10,968 nt of DNA from Vescimonas cirricatena (lineage in GTDB: Bacteria; Bacillota; Clostridia; Oscillospirales; Oscillospiraceae). Made by a program: the position numbers and the translations under genes. Below, one piece after another: positions 1 to 5,014 of the stretch (position 1 is the stretch's first letter; every line of letters starts with the position of its first letter). The notes under the pieces are model-generated. The model was not told the origin of the DNA. It saw only the letters and a program-made list of their open reading frames with translations, and did no database searches. The stretch covers positions 1-10,968 of the forward strand of contig NZ_JAJEPW010000078.1 of NCBI RefSeq assembly GCF_020687045.1, given 5' to 3'.

Positions 1-35
1 GCTGCATGGCAGCGCCGCTCTTGTGTTTGATTCAC

Positions 36-1043
36 TTACAGGTGCAGAAGCTCCTTGTAATAGGGCCACAGGCCGGTTTTCTCCGGGCAGAAGGGGGCCA
101 GCTGGCACAGGTCCGTGCCGGGGAAGTCGTTGCCCTCGATGATGGCGGGGCCGTCGGGGCCGATGGCCATATCCCAGCCCACATGGCCCACCTCCGGAAT
201 TTCCAGGGCGGCCTGGCAGGCCAGGGCCTTGGCCTCCTCGATCATGGGCAGCTGATAGCCCACCAGGGGGATGCCGGTGTCGGGGTGCTTGTCAAAGACG
301 TTGAAATAGTCGTCGGTGGCGGGGGAGCAGATCTTGCCGGTGTCGATATCCACCCGGCAGAGGATGCCGCCCTGGCCGGAGTTGTCGCACACGCCGCCGC
401 CCCGGCCCATTTTCAGGGTGATGTAGGCGATGTGCACCTGGCCGTCCACCAGGTCGGTGCAGATGCGCATGGTGTTCACGGACTGGGGATGCAGGCGCGC
501 CATGTCGGGATGCTGGGCCTGGACATGCTCCAGCACCACCAGCTTCTTCTCCCGGATATAGTCCAGCATGGCCGCCGGGGATTCAAAATCCTTCACATAC
601 AGCTTTTCCACGCCGTTGCCGCAGGAGCCGTGGTTGATCTTGGCAAAAATGGCCTCCTGGCCCTCCAGGAATTGGGCCATCTGCTCCGGGGTGGCGGTTT
701 CGCCGTTGAGGGTGGGGCGGCGGAGATACTTGGCGAAGCGGACGTTGAAGAGCAGCTTGTCGTCAAAATCGTCGTCGTGGGCCATATCGTTCATGATGTT
801 GCTGACCTTCTTGTTGCGCACACGGGTGAGATAGGTGTCCCGCTGGGCGCCGGTCATGTCGTAAAAGCCGAACATGGTGTAGTCATAATACCCCGCGCCG
901 TAGCGCACGGCGCACCAGAGCATATCGAAGAAGGTGCGGACCTTGTTCTGGCCGCACTTCTGGTGCACCACGTCGATCATGTGGTTCATTTTCTTGAAGC
1001 GGACGCCGGTGAGGACCCGGGCCACATATCCGATCATCGCCAT
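36..1043 (-). CDS. Sugar-transfer-associated ATP-grasp domain protein
   Basis: This 335-residue protein matches the ATP-grasp family usually called 'sugar-transfer associated' (ATPgrasp_ST), often found near polysaccharide or cell-surface genes. Such enzymes are expected to join a carboxylate to a nucleophile using ATP; the substrate here is unknown. Visible landmarks are the nucleotide-binding stretch AKINHGSCGNGV with Lys135, an LVVLEHV strand near residue 172, the NTMRI segment at 190-194, a glycine-rich loop GRGGGVCDNSGQGG at 213-226, and the C-terminal metal-binding segment GWDMAI...IIEGNDFPGTD (289-311, with Asp291, Glu303 and Asn305). No signal peptide or membrane segment is seen, so it should be cytoplasmic. 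The chosen ATG follows GGGAGG and a run of seven T; a second ATG two codons later is possible. It is probably a single-gene unit, since a hairpin at 1227-1254 separates it from the gene upstream. Family assignment is firm; the role is open. Confidence 0.85.
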   Translation of the reverse strand: MAMIGYVARVLTGVRFKKMNHMIDVVHQKCGQNKVRTFFDMLWCAVRYGAGYYDYTMFGFYDMTGAQRDTYLTRVRNKKVSNIMNDMAHDDDFDDKLLFNVRFAKYLRRPTLNGETATPEQMAQFLEGQEAIFAKINHGSCGNGVEKLYVKDFESPAAMLDYIREKKLVVLEHVQAQHPDMARLHPQSVNTMRICTDLVDGQVHIAYITLKMGRGGGVCDNSGQGGILCRVDIDTGKICSPATDDYFNVFDKHPDTGIPLVGYQLPMIEEAKALACQAALEIPEVGHVGWDMAIGPDGPAIIEGNDFPGTDLCQLAPFCPEKTGLWPYYKELLHL

Positions 1044-1078
1044 GGTAAAAAAACCTCCCGTTTTTCATGTTACCCTAT

Positions 1079-1107
1079 ATCATACCACGCCGTCGGCAAA
1101 AATCCAA
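1079..1107 (-). promoter_or_regulatory. Proximal sigma-A-type promoter of the ATP-grasp gene
   Basis: On the minus strand TTGGAT (1107-1102), a 17-bp spacer and TATGAT (1084-1079) lie about 35 bp upstream of the start codon. The -10 is good and the -35 matches only its first three bases. Confidence 0.45.
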
Positions 1108-1148
1108 CGCGCGGTGCTTATGCCTGCTAAAAGCGGCACTTTTTATAC

Positions 1149-1177
1149 AGTATACCACGCCGGGCCGCCGGGCGCAA
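1149..1177 (-). promoter_or_regulatory. Distal sigma-A-type promoter upstream of the ATP-grasp gene
   Basis: On the minus strand TTGCGC (1177-1172), a 17-bp spacer and TATACT (1154-1149) form a second candidate. The -10 regions of both candidates share the context GGCGTGGTAT, so the gene may have tandem promoters about 70 bp apart, the distal one giving a leader of about 100 nt. Confidence 0.4.
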
Positions 1178-1226
1178 GCCCCGGAGTCGGCGGCATTGCA
1201 GGCCGGTGTGTCCGCCGGGGCGCGCG

Positions 1227-1254
1227 AAACGGCAGGCCCCAGGGCCTGCCGTTT
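1227..1254 (-). terminator. Hairpin terminator after the AbrB-type gene
   Basis: A perfect 13-bp inverted repeat (AAACGGCAGGCCC and its complement, 2-nt loop, or 12 bp with a 4-nt loop) lies 14 bp past the stop codon of the AbrB-type gene. There is no U-tract beyond the stem, only the three A/T pairs at its base. It isolates the AbrB-type gene from the ATP-grasp gene. Confidence 0.6.
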
Positions 1255-1268
1255 GGGTTATATGATGC

Positions 1269-1514
1269 TTATGTCCGCTCCCGGAGCTCCCGCAGGCAGC
1301 GGGGACAGACGTTCTTTCCCCGGAAGGTCCGCACATCCTTGGTGCTGTCGCAGAAAATGCAGCTGGGGCGATACTTCCGCAGGACGATGGAGTTGCCGTC
1401 CACATAGATCTCCAGCGGGTCCTTCTCCGCAATGTCCATGGTGCGCCGCAGCTCCACCGGCAGAACGATCCGGCCCAGCTCATCCACTTTTCTCACAATA
1501 CCGGTTGACTTCAT
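1269..1514 (-). CDS. AbrB/SpoVT-type DNA-binding protein with C-terminal zinc ribbon
   Basis: This 81-residue protein has an N-terminal swapped-hairpin DNA-binding domain of the AbrB/MazE/SpoVT kind: the segment VRKVDELGRIVLPVELRR (7-24) is the family signature, followed by DPLEIYVDGNSIVLRKY. Four cysteines in two CxxC pairs (Cys52/55 and Cys70/73) should bind zinc; this tail is common in clostridial AbrB-like proteins. AbrB-family proteins act as dimers or tetramers and usually control the switch from growth to stationary phase or sporulation. The ATG at 1514 is chosen over an upstream start at 1547 because GGAGA sits 7 bp before it and the 11 extra residues do not look like the family. It is probably a transition-state regulator, often self-regulated; its targets cannot be read from the sequence. 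Confidence 0.85.
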   Translation of the reverse strand: MKSTGIVRKVDELGRIVLPVELRRTMDIAEKDPLEIYVDGNSIVLRKYRPSCIFCDSTKDVRTFRGKNVCPRCLRELRERT

Positions 1515-1572
1515 ATTGCCATCTCCCCATTTCGTATTGACCCTCATTAAAGTGAAAATACTACGCTTTTTT

Positions 1573-1601
1573 ATTATACGACAAGGCCTCCGTTAAGTCA
1601 A
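1573..1601 (-). promoter_or_regulatory. Sigma-A promoter of the AbrB-type gene
   Basis: On the minus strand TTGACT (1601-1596), a 17-bp spacer and a perfect TATAAT (1578-1573) lie 59 bp before the start codon. The match is near consensus, so the regulator gene should be well expressed in growing cells. The region up to spmA is AT-rich and shared with the divergent spmA upstream region. Confidence 0.75.
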
Positions 1602-1635
1602 CAAAGTGCTTGGCATTTTTACAATTTCTTCACGA

Positions 1636-1664
1636 ATACTATGTGTTCTCCCGGTCATATACAT
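1636..1664 (+). promoter_or_regulatory. Possible sigma-E promoter of spmAB
   Basis: ATA at 1636-1638, a 17-bp gap and CATATACAT at 1656-1664 resemble the mother-cell sigma-E pattern (ATA, 16-18 bp, CATACANT), though the -10 contains an extra base. In Bacillus subtilis spmA and spmB lie in a sigma-E operon with dacB, which makes this reading sensible. No good sigma-A promoter was seen here on the plus strand. Confidence 0.3.
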
Positions 1665-1684
1665 GGGCAGGAGGGGGAATGCAT

Positions 1685-2263
1685 ATGGCAATGGCCTGGA
1701 TCTGGACGGGGATGGCGGTGGTGTCGCTGATTTTTGCCGCATGGAACGGCACCATGGACGCCGTGGGCGCGGCGGCTCTGGAGGGGGCCGGGGCGGCAGT
1801 GCAGCTGTGCATCGCCATGGCCGGGGTGCTGTGCCTGTGGAGCGGAGTCATGGAGATCATGTCCCGCTGCGGTCTTTCCGAAAAGCTGGCGGCGCTGCTG
1901 CGGCCCGCTCTGCGGTGGCTTCTGCCCCGAGCCAGCCGGGACCCGGAGACCCTGGCGGCGGTGTCGGCCAACGTGTCCGCCAATCTGCTGGGTCTGGGCA
2001 ATGCGGCCACGCCCCTGGGCATCCGGGCGGCCCGGCGCATGGCCCGGGGAACCGACGGCACCGCCGACGACGAGCTGTGCCGCCTGGTGGTGCTGAACAC
2101 GGCGTCGCTGCAGCTGCTGCCCACCACGGTGGCCGGGGTGCGGGCGGCCTGCGGCTGCCGGACGCCCTTCGATATCCTGCCGGCGGTGTGGCTGTCGTCG
2201 GCCATCTCCGTGACGGCGGGGCTGCTGGCGGCACGGCTGCTCCAGCGGGTGTGGAGGGACTGA
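1685..2263 (+). CDS. spmA: Spore maturation protein A
   Basis: This 192-residue membrane protein matches SpmA in length (about 196 in B. subtilis) and motifs: NGTMD at residues 21-25 and the hallmark ANVSANLLGLGNAATPLGIRA at about 95-115, in the nucleoside-recognition 'Gate' fold. Hydrophobic helices at about 4-20, 36-56 and 170-188 place it in the membrane. With SpmB it is needed for full dehydration of the spore core and normal heat resistance; its molecular activity is not settled. The ATG at 1685 has AGGAGGGGG ending 7 bp upstream; an in-frame ATG at 1679 is too close to that site. It is followed by spmB with one base between stop and start, so the two are translationally coupled. Unlike in Bacillus, no dacB lies upstream. 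Confidence 0.93.
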   Translation: MAMAWIWTGMAVVSLIFAAWNGTMDAVGAAALEGAGAAVQLCIAMAGVLCLWSGVMEIMSRCGLSEKLAALLRPALRWLLPRASRDPETLAAVSANVSANLLGLGNAATPLGIRAARRMARGTDGTADDELCRLVVLNTASLQLLPTTVAGVRAACGCRTPFDILPAVWLSSAISVTAGLLAARLLQRVWRD

Positions 2264-2264
2264 C

Positions 2265-2783
2265 ATGGACCCCACGGCATTTGTGATCCCCTGTCTGCTG
2301 GCGGGGGTGGCCCTGTACGCCCTGACCCGGCGGGTGGACGTATACGCCGCCCTGACCCAGGGTGCCGGGGAAGGCCTGGCGGTGGTGGCGAAAATTCTCC
2401 CGGCGCTGGTGGGGCTGCTGACGGCGGTGTATATGCTGCGGGCCTCCGGGGCCATGGACGCCCTGGCGGCGGCGCTGGCTCCGGTGCTGGGGCTTCTGGG
2501 GATCCCGCCGGAGACGGCGGCGCTGCTGCTGGTGCGGCCGGTCAGCGGTTCCGGGGCTCTGGCGGTGGGCAGCCAGATCATGGAGCAGTACGGCCCGGAC
2601 TCCGCCGTGGGCCGCACGGCGGCAGTGATGCTGGGCTGCTCGGAGACCACCTTCTACACCGTGGCGGTGTACTTCGGCGCGGCGGGAATCCGGCGCACCC
2701 GGTACACCATTCCTGCCGCCCTGACGGCGGACCTGGCCGCCTTCGCGGCCGCCGCCTGGGCGGTGCGCCTGTGCTTCGGGTGA
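2265..2783 (+). CDS. spmB: Spore maturation protein B
   Basis: This 172-residue membrane protein is the partner of SpmA; B. subtilis SpmB has 178 residues. Diagnostic segments are LVRPVSGSGALAVGS near residue 90, GCSETTFYTVAVYFGAAGI near 125-143, and RRTRYTIPAALTAD just after. Four to five hydrophobic helices are seen. It belongs to the same Gate-domain superfamily as SpmA and acts in spore core dehydration. The start overlaps the end of spmA almost completely. No clear terminator follows: the promoter of the next small gene starts 12 bp after the stop, so spmAB transcripts may run into the 26-codon peptide gene. Confidence 0.93.
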   Translation: MDPTAFVIPCLLAGVALYALTRRVDVYAALTQGAGEGLAVVAKILPALVGLLTAVYMLRASGAMDALAAALAPVLGLLGIPPETAALLLVRPVSGSGALAVGSQIMEQYGPDSAVGRTAAVMLGCSETTFYTVAVYFGAAGIRRTRYTIPAALTADLAAFAAAAWAVRLCFG

Positions 2784-2791
2784 AAACGGCG

Positions 2792-2807
2792 AGTGTTGCC
2801 AAACGGC
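2792..2807 (+). repeat. 16-bp direct repeat, copy 1 (promoter repeat)
   Basis: AGTGTTGCCAAACGGC occurs here and again at 3072-3087, exactly 280 bp apart. Each copy supplies the -35 box of a rightward promoter, and similarity continues more weakly through both -10 regions. Confidence 0.85.
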
Positions 2808-2824
2808 GGAAAATATGATAGACT
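2796..2824 (+). promoter_or_regulatory. Promoter of the 26-codon peptide gene
   Basis: TTGCCA (2796-2801), a 17-bp spacer and TAGACT (2819-2824), with TGA just before the -10 giving an extended -10. Transcription should start near 2831, leaving a structured leader of about 56 nt. The -10 is weaker than those of ridA and of the opposing antisense promoter, as expected if the antisense RNA is made in excess. Confidence 0.6.
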
Positions 2825-2833
2825 GCCTATAGG

Positions 2834-2853
2834 CGCTGCACGAACGGCAGGCG
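2834..2853 (+). promoter_or_regulatory. 5'-proximal hairpin of the peptide mRNA
   Basis: CGCTGC at 2834-2839 pairs with GCAGGCG at 2847-2853 with one bulged G, just after the expected 5' end. Stable 5' hairpins of this kind often protect small toxin mRNAs; that role here is an inference. Confidence 0.4.
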
Positions 2854-2856
2854 GTT

Positions 2857-2885
2857 GGCCACACCACCCGAAAGGGGGTGAGGCT
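2857..2885 (+). promoter_or_regulatory. Hairpin sequestering the peptide ribosome-binding site
   Basis: The Shine-Dalgarno AAAGGGGGTG (2871-2880) matches the ideal AAAGGAGGTG at nine of ten bases and stands 6 bp before the ATG. It is half of a hairpin: C2862-A-C-C2865 and CCC 2867-2869 pair with GGG 2874-2876 and GGTG 2877-2880, around the GNRA tetraloop GAAA (2870-2873), with one bulged A. After one A-A mismatch the stem continues with GGCC (2857-2860) against GGCT (2882-2885), reaching the base before the start codon. A perfect ribosome site buried in an 11-bp stem implies controlled translation. Confidence 0.65.
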
Positions 2886-2886
2886 C

Positions 2887-2967
2887 ATGCGGATTACGTT
2901 ACATATTGGGGCCTTTACGGTCACGATCATTGTAAAGAAACGCGAAAACCGCCACTCTGCCAAGTGA
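2887..2967 (+). CDS. 26-residue basic/hydrophobic peptide, candidate type I toxin
   Basis: This short ORF encodes 26 residues: a start MRITLHIGAF, a beta-branched hydrophobic run TVTIIV, and a strongly basic tail KKRENRHSAK. A coding role is supported by an almost ideal ribosome-binding site, a dedicated promoter and the clean placement of the ORF between leader and terminator. A hydrophobic segment followed by positive charges fits small membrane-acting peptides of type I toxin-antitoxin systems, although the 12-14 residue core is short (Ibs-type toxins are also under 20 residues). The last seven codons form the left arm and loop of a terminator hairpin and lie in the region covered by the proposed antisense RNA. 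No family could be named with confidence. It could instead be a regulatory or leader peptide. Confidence 0.6.
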   Translation: MRITLHIGAFTVTIIVKKRENRHSAK

Positions 2968-2975
2968 CGGTTTTC
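2944..2975 (-). terminator. Terminator hairpin overlapping the end of the peptide ORF
   Basis: GAAAACCGCCACT (2944-2956) pairs with AGTGACGGTTTTC (2963-2975) around a 6-nt loop, with a single C-A mismatch. Read leftward it is followed by GCGTTTCTTT, a reasonable U-rich tail for the antisense RNA. Read rightward the tail is poor, so the peptide mRNA probably extends further. The peptide stop codon lies inside the right arm. Confidence 0.6.
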
Positions 2976-3001
2976 TGAGCATATTAAGAAAATCTTCATC
3001 T

Positions 3002-3036
3002 GAAAGAGGCTAACCGCTTGTCGCAGCGCCTCTTTC
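3002..3036 (+). terminator. 3' hairpin of the peptide mRNA (weak terminator)
   Basis: GAAAGAGGC (3002-3010) pairs perfectly with GCCTCTTTC (3028-3036) around a 17-nt loop. It lies just before the antisense start site, so it would be both the 3' end of the sense RNA and the 5' hairpin of the antisense RNA. The tail TGCTCCTATTG has only scattered T, so termination is uncertain. The right arm can alternatively pair with GAAAGGGG at 2870-2877 next to the peptide ribosome site. Confidence 0.4.
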
Positions 3037-3043
3037 TGCTCCT

Positions 3044-3072
3044 ATTGTACCGCAGACAGCCCACGGTGTCAA
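3044..3072 (-). promoter_or_regulatory. Strong promoter of the antisense RNA
   Basis: On the minus strand a perfect TTGACA (3072-3067), a 17-bp spacer and TACAAT (3049-3044) match consensus at 11 of 12 bases. No leftward gene follows, so its natural product is an RNA antisense to the peptide gene. Its -35 ends three bases from the -35 of the rightward ridA promoter. Confidence 0.65.
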
Positions 3073-3087
3073 GTGTTGCCAAACGGC
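3072..3087 (+). repeat. 16-bp direct repeat, copy 2 (promoter repeat)
   Basis: Second copy of AGTGTTGCCAAACGGC. In this copy the core also reads as a short palindrome, TTGCC-AAAC-GGCAA (3076-3089), which copy 1 lacks on its right side. Confidence 0.85.
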
Positions 3088-3104
3088 AAAAAGTGTGATA
3101 TAAT
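3076..3104 (+). promoter_or_regulatory. Promoter of ridA
   Basis: TTGCCA (3076-3081), a 17-bp spacer, TGA as extended -10 and a perfect TATAAT (3099-3104). Transcription should start near 3111, right at a GGGCC-GGAA-GGCCC hairpin (3111-3124) that may protect the 5' end. The leader of about 65 nt carries a 12-bp tandem repeat. Confidence 0.75.
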
Positions 3105-3129
3105 AATTGTGGGCCGGAAGGCCCGTTGC

Positions 3130-3153
3130 TTCGGAGGATATTTCGGAGGATAT
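3130..3153 (+). repeat. Tandem 12-bp repeat in the ridA leader
   Basis: TTCGGAGGATAT is present twice without a gap. Each unit contains GGAGG, so together with the true ribosome site GGAGG at 3161-3165 the leader has three such sites within about 33 bp. Confidence 0.85.
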
Positions 3154-3175
3154 TACATAAGGAGGAAGATCTGTT

Positions 3176-3556
3176 ATGAAAAAGATCATTGCCACCACCA
3201 ACGCTCCTGCCGCCATCGGCCCCTATTCCCAGGCCATCGACTGCGGCAGCTTCCTGGTCACCAGCGGTCAGGTGCCCTTTGACCCCAAGACCGGTGAGTT
3301 CGTTCCCGGCGGCATCCAGGAACAGACCCGCCAGGTGCTGACCAATGTGAAGGCCATTCTGGAGGCCGTCGGCCTGACCATGGACAACGTGGTCAAGACC
3401 ACCGTGTTCCTGCAGAACATGAGCGACTTTGCCGCCATGAACGCAGTGTACGCCGAGTTCTTCACCGAGGGCCAGTATCCCGCCCGCAGCGCCGTGGAAG
3501 TGGGCGCTCTGCCCCGGGGCGCGCTGGTGGAGATCGAGACCATCTGCGTGAAGTAA
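3176..3556 (+). CDS. ridA: RidA, 2-iminobutanoate/2-iminopropanoate deaminase
   Basis: This 126-residue protein is a full-length RidA (YjgF/YER057c/UK114 family). The enzyme hydrolyses reactive enamine/imine products of pyridoxal-phosphate enzymes such as threonine dehydratase, giving 2-ketoacids and ammonia, and so protects other enzymes. Family landmarks are IGPYSQAI with Tyr17, the TSGQVPFDPKTGE strand with Gly31, Asn89, and YPARSAVEV with the catalytic Arg104, followed by LPRGALVEIE with Glu119. It should form a cytoplasmic trimer. The ATG is preceded by AAGGAGG with a 10-bp spacing. It has its own strong promoter and a strong terminator, so it is a single-gene unit beside the candidate toxin-antitoxin cassette. 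Confidence 0.95.
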   Translation: MKKIIATTNAPAAIGPYSQAIDCGSFLVTSGQVPFDPKTGEFVPGGIQEQTRQVLTNVKAILEAVGLTMDNVVKTTVFLQNMSDFAAMNAVYAEFFTEGQYPARSAVEVGALPRGALVEIETICVK

Positions 3557-3565
3557 AGAACGTCC

Positions 3566-3606
3566 AGCAAAAGCAGGGAGGCCCGCCGGGCCTCCCTGCT
3601 TTTGCT
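3566..3606 (+). terminator. Bidirectional terminator between ridA and the DUF2156-GNAT gene
   Basis: A perfect 19-bp stem (3566-3584 with 3588-3606; 3-nt loop) starts 9 bp after the ridA stop and ends one base before the stop of the convergent gene. A- and T-runs lie symmetrically in the two arms, so it can act in both directions. Confidence 0.85.
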
Positions 3607-3607
3607 G

Positions 3608-5005
3608 TCACACGGTTTTTTCAAAATAGAAGAAGGTCTCGTCCTCCCCTGCCGGGCGCATACAAGCGGAAAGCATCTTATACGAGGCGGCGTTCTCCTT
3701 ATAGCACTTGGCCTTCACCCGGGCCAGGCTCAGCCGGAACAGGGCCCAGTCCGCCGCAGCGGCGAAGGCCTCGGCGCCGTAGCCGTGCCCGGCATAGGCC
3801 GGGTCGATGCGGCAGCCCAGCTCCGCCCCGCCCCGCCAGTCGAACCGGTACAGCACCACCTCGCCGATCAGTTGGCGATCCAGCCGGACGGCGAAGTTCA
3901 CCGCCCGCCGGGCGGCGAAGTCCCGCCGGGCCACAGACAGGAAGTAATCCTCCGTCAGCTCCCCCTTCAGGTCCTGACGATAGTCATAGCCCCACCAGCG
4001 GTTGCGCGCATCGTCCAGGCACAAGGCGTTATAGGCGGCCTCGTCCCGCTCCTCCAGCGGCGTCAGGGTCAGCCGGGGGGTGGTGACGGTGGGGATCTCC
4101 CGCAGGCGGTCCGCCTCGCACTGGACCTCGAACCGCAGCTTCCCTGCCAGGCGCACCGGCAGATACTGCAGCTTGGAGGTCCGCAGGCCCCGGTCCCCGG
4201 CGTCGTCCTCCCGGTTGATATAGACGCAGTCGCCGCCGAAGTGGGCGGCAAAGGCCTGGACCAGGGTGGGATAGGCCCCCTGGTGGGAGTACAGCGCCTT
4301 CTCCACATGAATAATCAGGGTGCCGCCGCAGTTCTCCGCCAGGCTCATGGCCACCAGCCGGTCATCCACCAGCAGGCCGCCGCCCAGCAGCCACCCCTCC
4401 GGCAGCAGCCGGGCCAGAGCCTTGGCATAGGCCAGCTCCCGCTTGGCGTTGAAGCTGGTTTTCTGGAACTCCTGCTCATAATCCGCCCAGAAATTCTCGA
4501 TCAGGGGCATGTCCGCCCCGGTCAGGGGGATAAATTTCGCCGTGGGATACTCCTTGCGGAATTTGTTGATGTGGTTGCGCTGGCCGCTGTATTTCCGGCC
4601 CGCAAAGGCAGCCATGTCCTCCGCCCGATAGAGATAGTCCTTCCAGTTGCGCTCGTTGTTCATCCGCAGACGAGGCCAGCGCAGCAGCAGCTCCGGGGCC
4701 TTCTCCTCCGGCACCACGGAGATCACCAGCGGCGTCTCCGTGTCGGTGCAGTAGCTCTCGATGGCCGTCAGGGCGGCGTCCACGTCGCCGTCGGGGCCGG
4801 GCACCGGGTAGTCAAAGACCCACTCGCCGTCGATGCGGTTGCGGACGATGAGGCAGCCCGCCTCCTCGGCAAAGGAGGGCCGCAGATACAGGCTCCACAT
4901 GAGCTTGGTCCCGGCAGAGTATTCGCACAGGCGATAGTCGCACCCGGCGTAATATTTGCGCAGCAGGGCGTGATGCTCCAGGGTAATGGGGGTAAATGTC
5001 AACAT
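3608..5005 (-). CDS. DUF2156 domain fused to GNAT acetyltransferase
   Basis: This 465-residue protein joins two acyl-transfer folds. Residues 1-295 match DUF2156, the soluble domain also found at the end of phosphatidylglycerol lysyltransferases; landmarks are CEYSAGTKLMWS (27-38), GRKYSGQRNHINKFRKEYP (136-154), and YINREDDAGDRGLRTSKLQY (262-281). Residues 308-465 are a GNAT domain of the RimJ-like type, with acetyl-CoA loop AGHGYG (405-410) and KENAASYKML (436-445). No membrane helices are present. DUF2156 proteins may use aminoacyl-tRNA, and GNATs use acetyl-CoA; the acceptor here is unknown. The start has AGGAGG 5 bp upstream, and that site overlaps the stop codon of the LysR gene, so the two genes are coupled. 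Domain calls are firm; a substrate cannot be given. Confidence 0.85.
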   Translation of the reverse strand: MLTFTPITLEHHALLRKYYAGCDYRLCEYSAGTKLMWSLYLRPSFAEEAGCLIVRNRIDGEWVFDYPVPGPDGDVDAALTAIESYCTDTETPLVISVVPEEKAPELLLRWPRLRMNNERNWKDYLYRAEDMAAFAGRKYSGQRNHINKFRKEYPTAKFIPLTGADMPLIENFWADYEQEFQKTSFNAKRELAYAKALARLLPEGWLLGGGLLVDDRLVAMSLAENCGGTLIIHVEKALYSHQGAYPTLVQAFAAHFGGDCVYINREDDAGDRGLRTSKLQYLPVRLAGKLRFEVQCEADRLREIPTVTTPRLTLTPLEERDEAAYNALCLDDARNRWWGYDYRQDLKGELTEDYFLSVARRDFAARRAVNFAVRLDRQLIGEVVLYRFDWRGGAELGCRIDPAYAGHGYGAEAFAAAADWALFRLSLARVKAKCYKENAASYKMLSACMRPAGEDETFFYFEKTV

Positions 5006-5014
5006 AGGCTCCTC

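Larger units (their letters stand above)
2932..3037 (-). ncRNA. Candidate antisense RNA (antitoxin) of about 105 nt
   Basis: A promoter at 3072-3044 should start a leftward RNA near 3037. The RNA begins with a 9-bp hairpin (3036-3028 with 3010-3002), crosses an AT-rich linker, and ends at a 12-bp terminator hairpin (2975-2944) followed on this strand by GCGTTTCTTT. It would be fully complementary to the last 36 bases of the 26-codon ORF and to the 3' region of its mRNA. This 3'-overlapping convergent layout is that of bsrG/SR4 and txpA/RatA in Bacillus. Its 3010-3002 arm (GCCUCUUUC) could also pair with the GAAAGGGG at the toxin ribosome-binding site, with one G-U pair. No ORF with a ribosome site was seen in it. 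Confidence 0.5.

Noticed and set aside
6..1130. 374-codon open frame on the plus strand opposite the ATP-grasp gene
   Set aside because: Low-complexity G/A/V/H-rich translation; the opposite strand encodes a clear ATP-grasp protein.
2793..2978. 61-codon plus-strand frame over the peptide gene
   Set aside because: It starts inside the promoter -35, has no ribosome site, and runs through the leader hairpin; the 26-codon ORF in another frame has an ideal site.
1857..2999. 380-codon minus-strand frame across spmA and spmB
   Set aside because: Repetitive R/P/G/Q-rich translation with no family features; a shadow of spmAB.
2792..3087. Cassette as a MITE flanked by 16-bp target duplications
   Set aside because: Both 16-bp copies work as -35 regions and no terminal inverted repeats were found inside them; a duplicated promoter explains the repeat better.
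3010..3216. 68-codon minus-strand frame covering the antisense promoter
   Set aside because: Its start lies inside ridA, it has no ribosome site, and it crosses both promoters.
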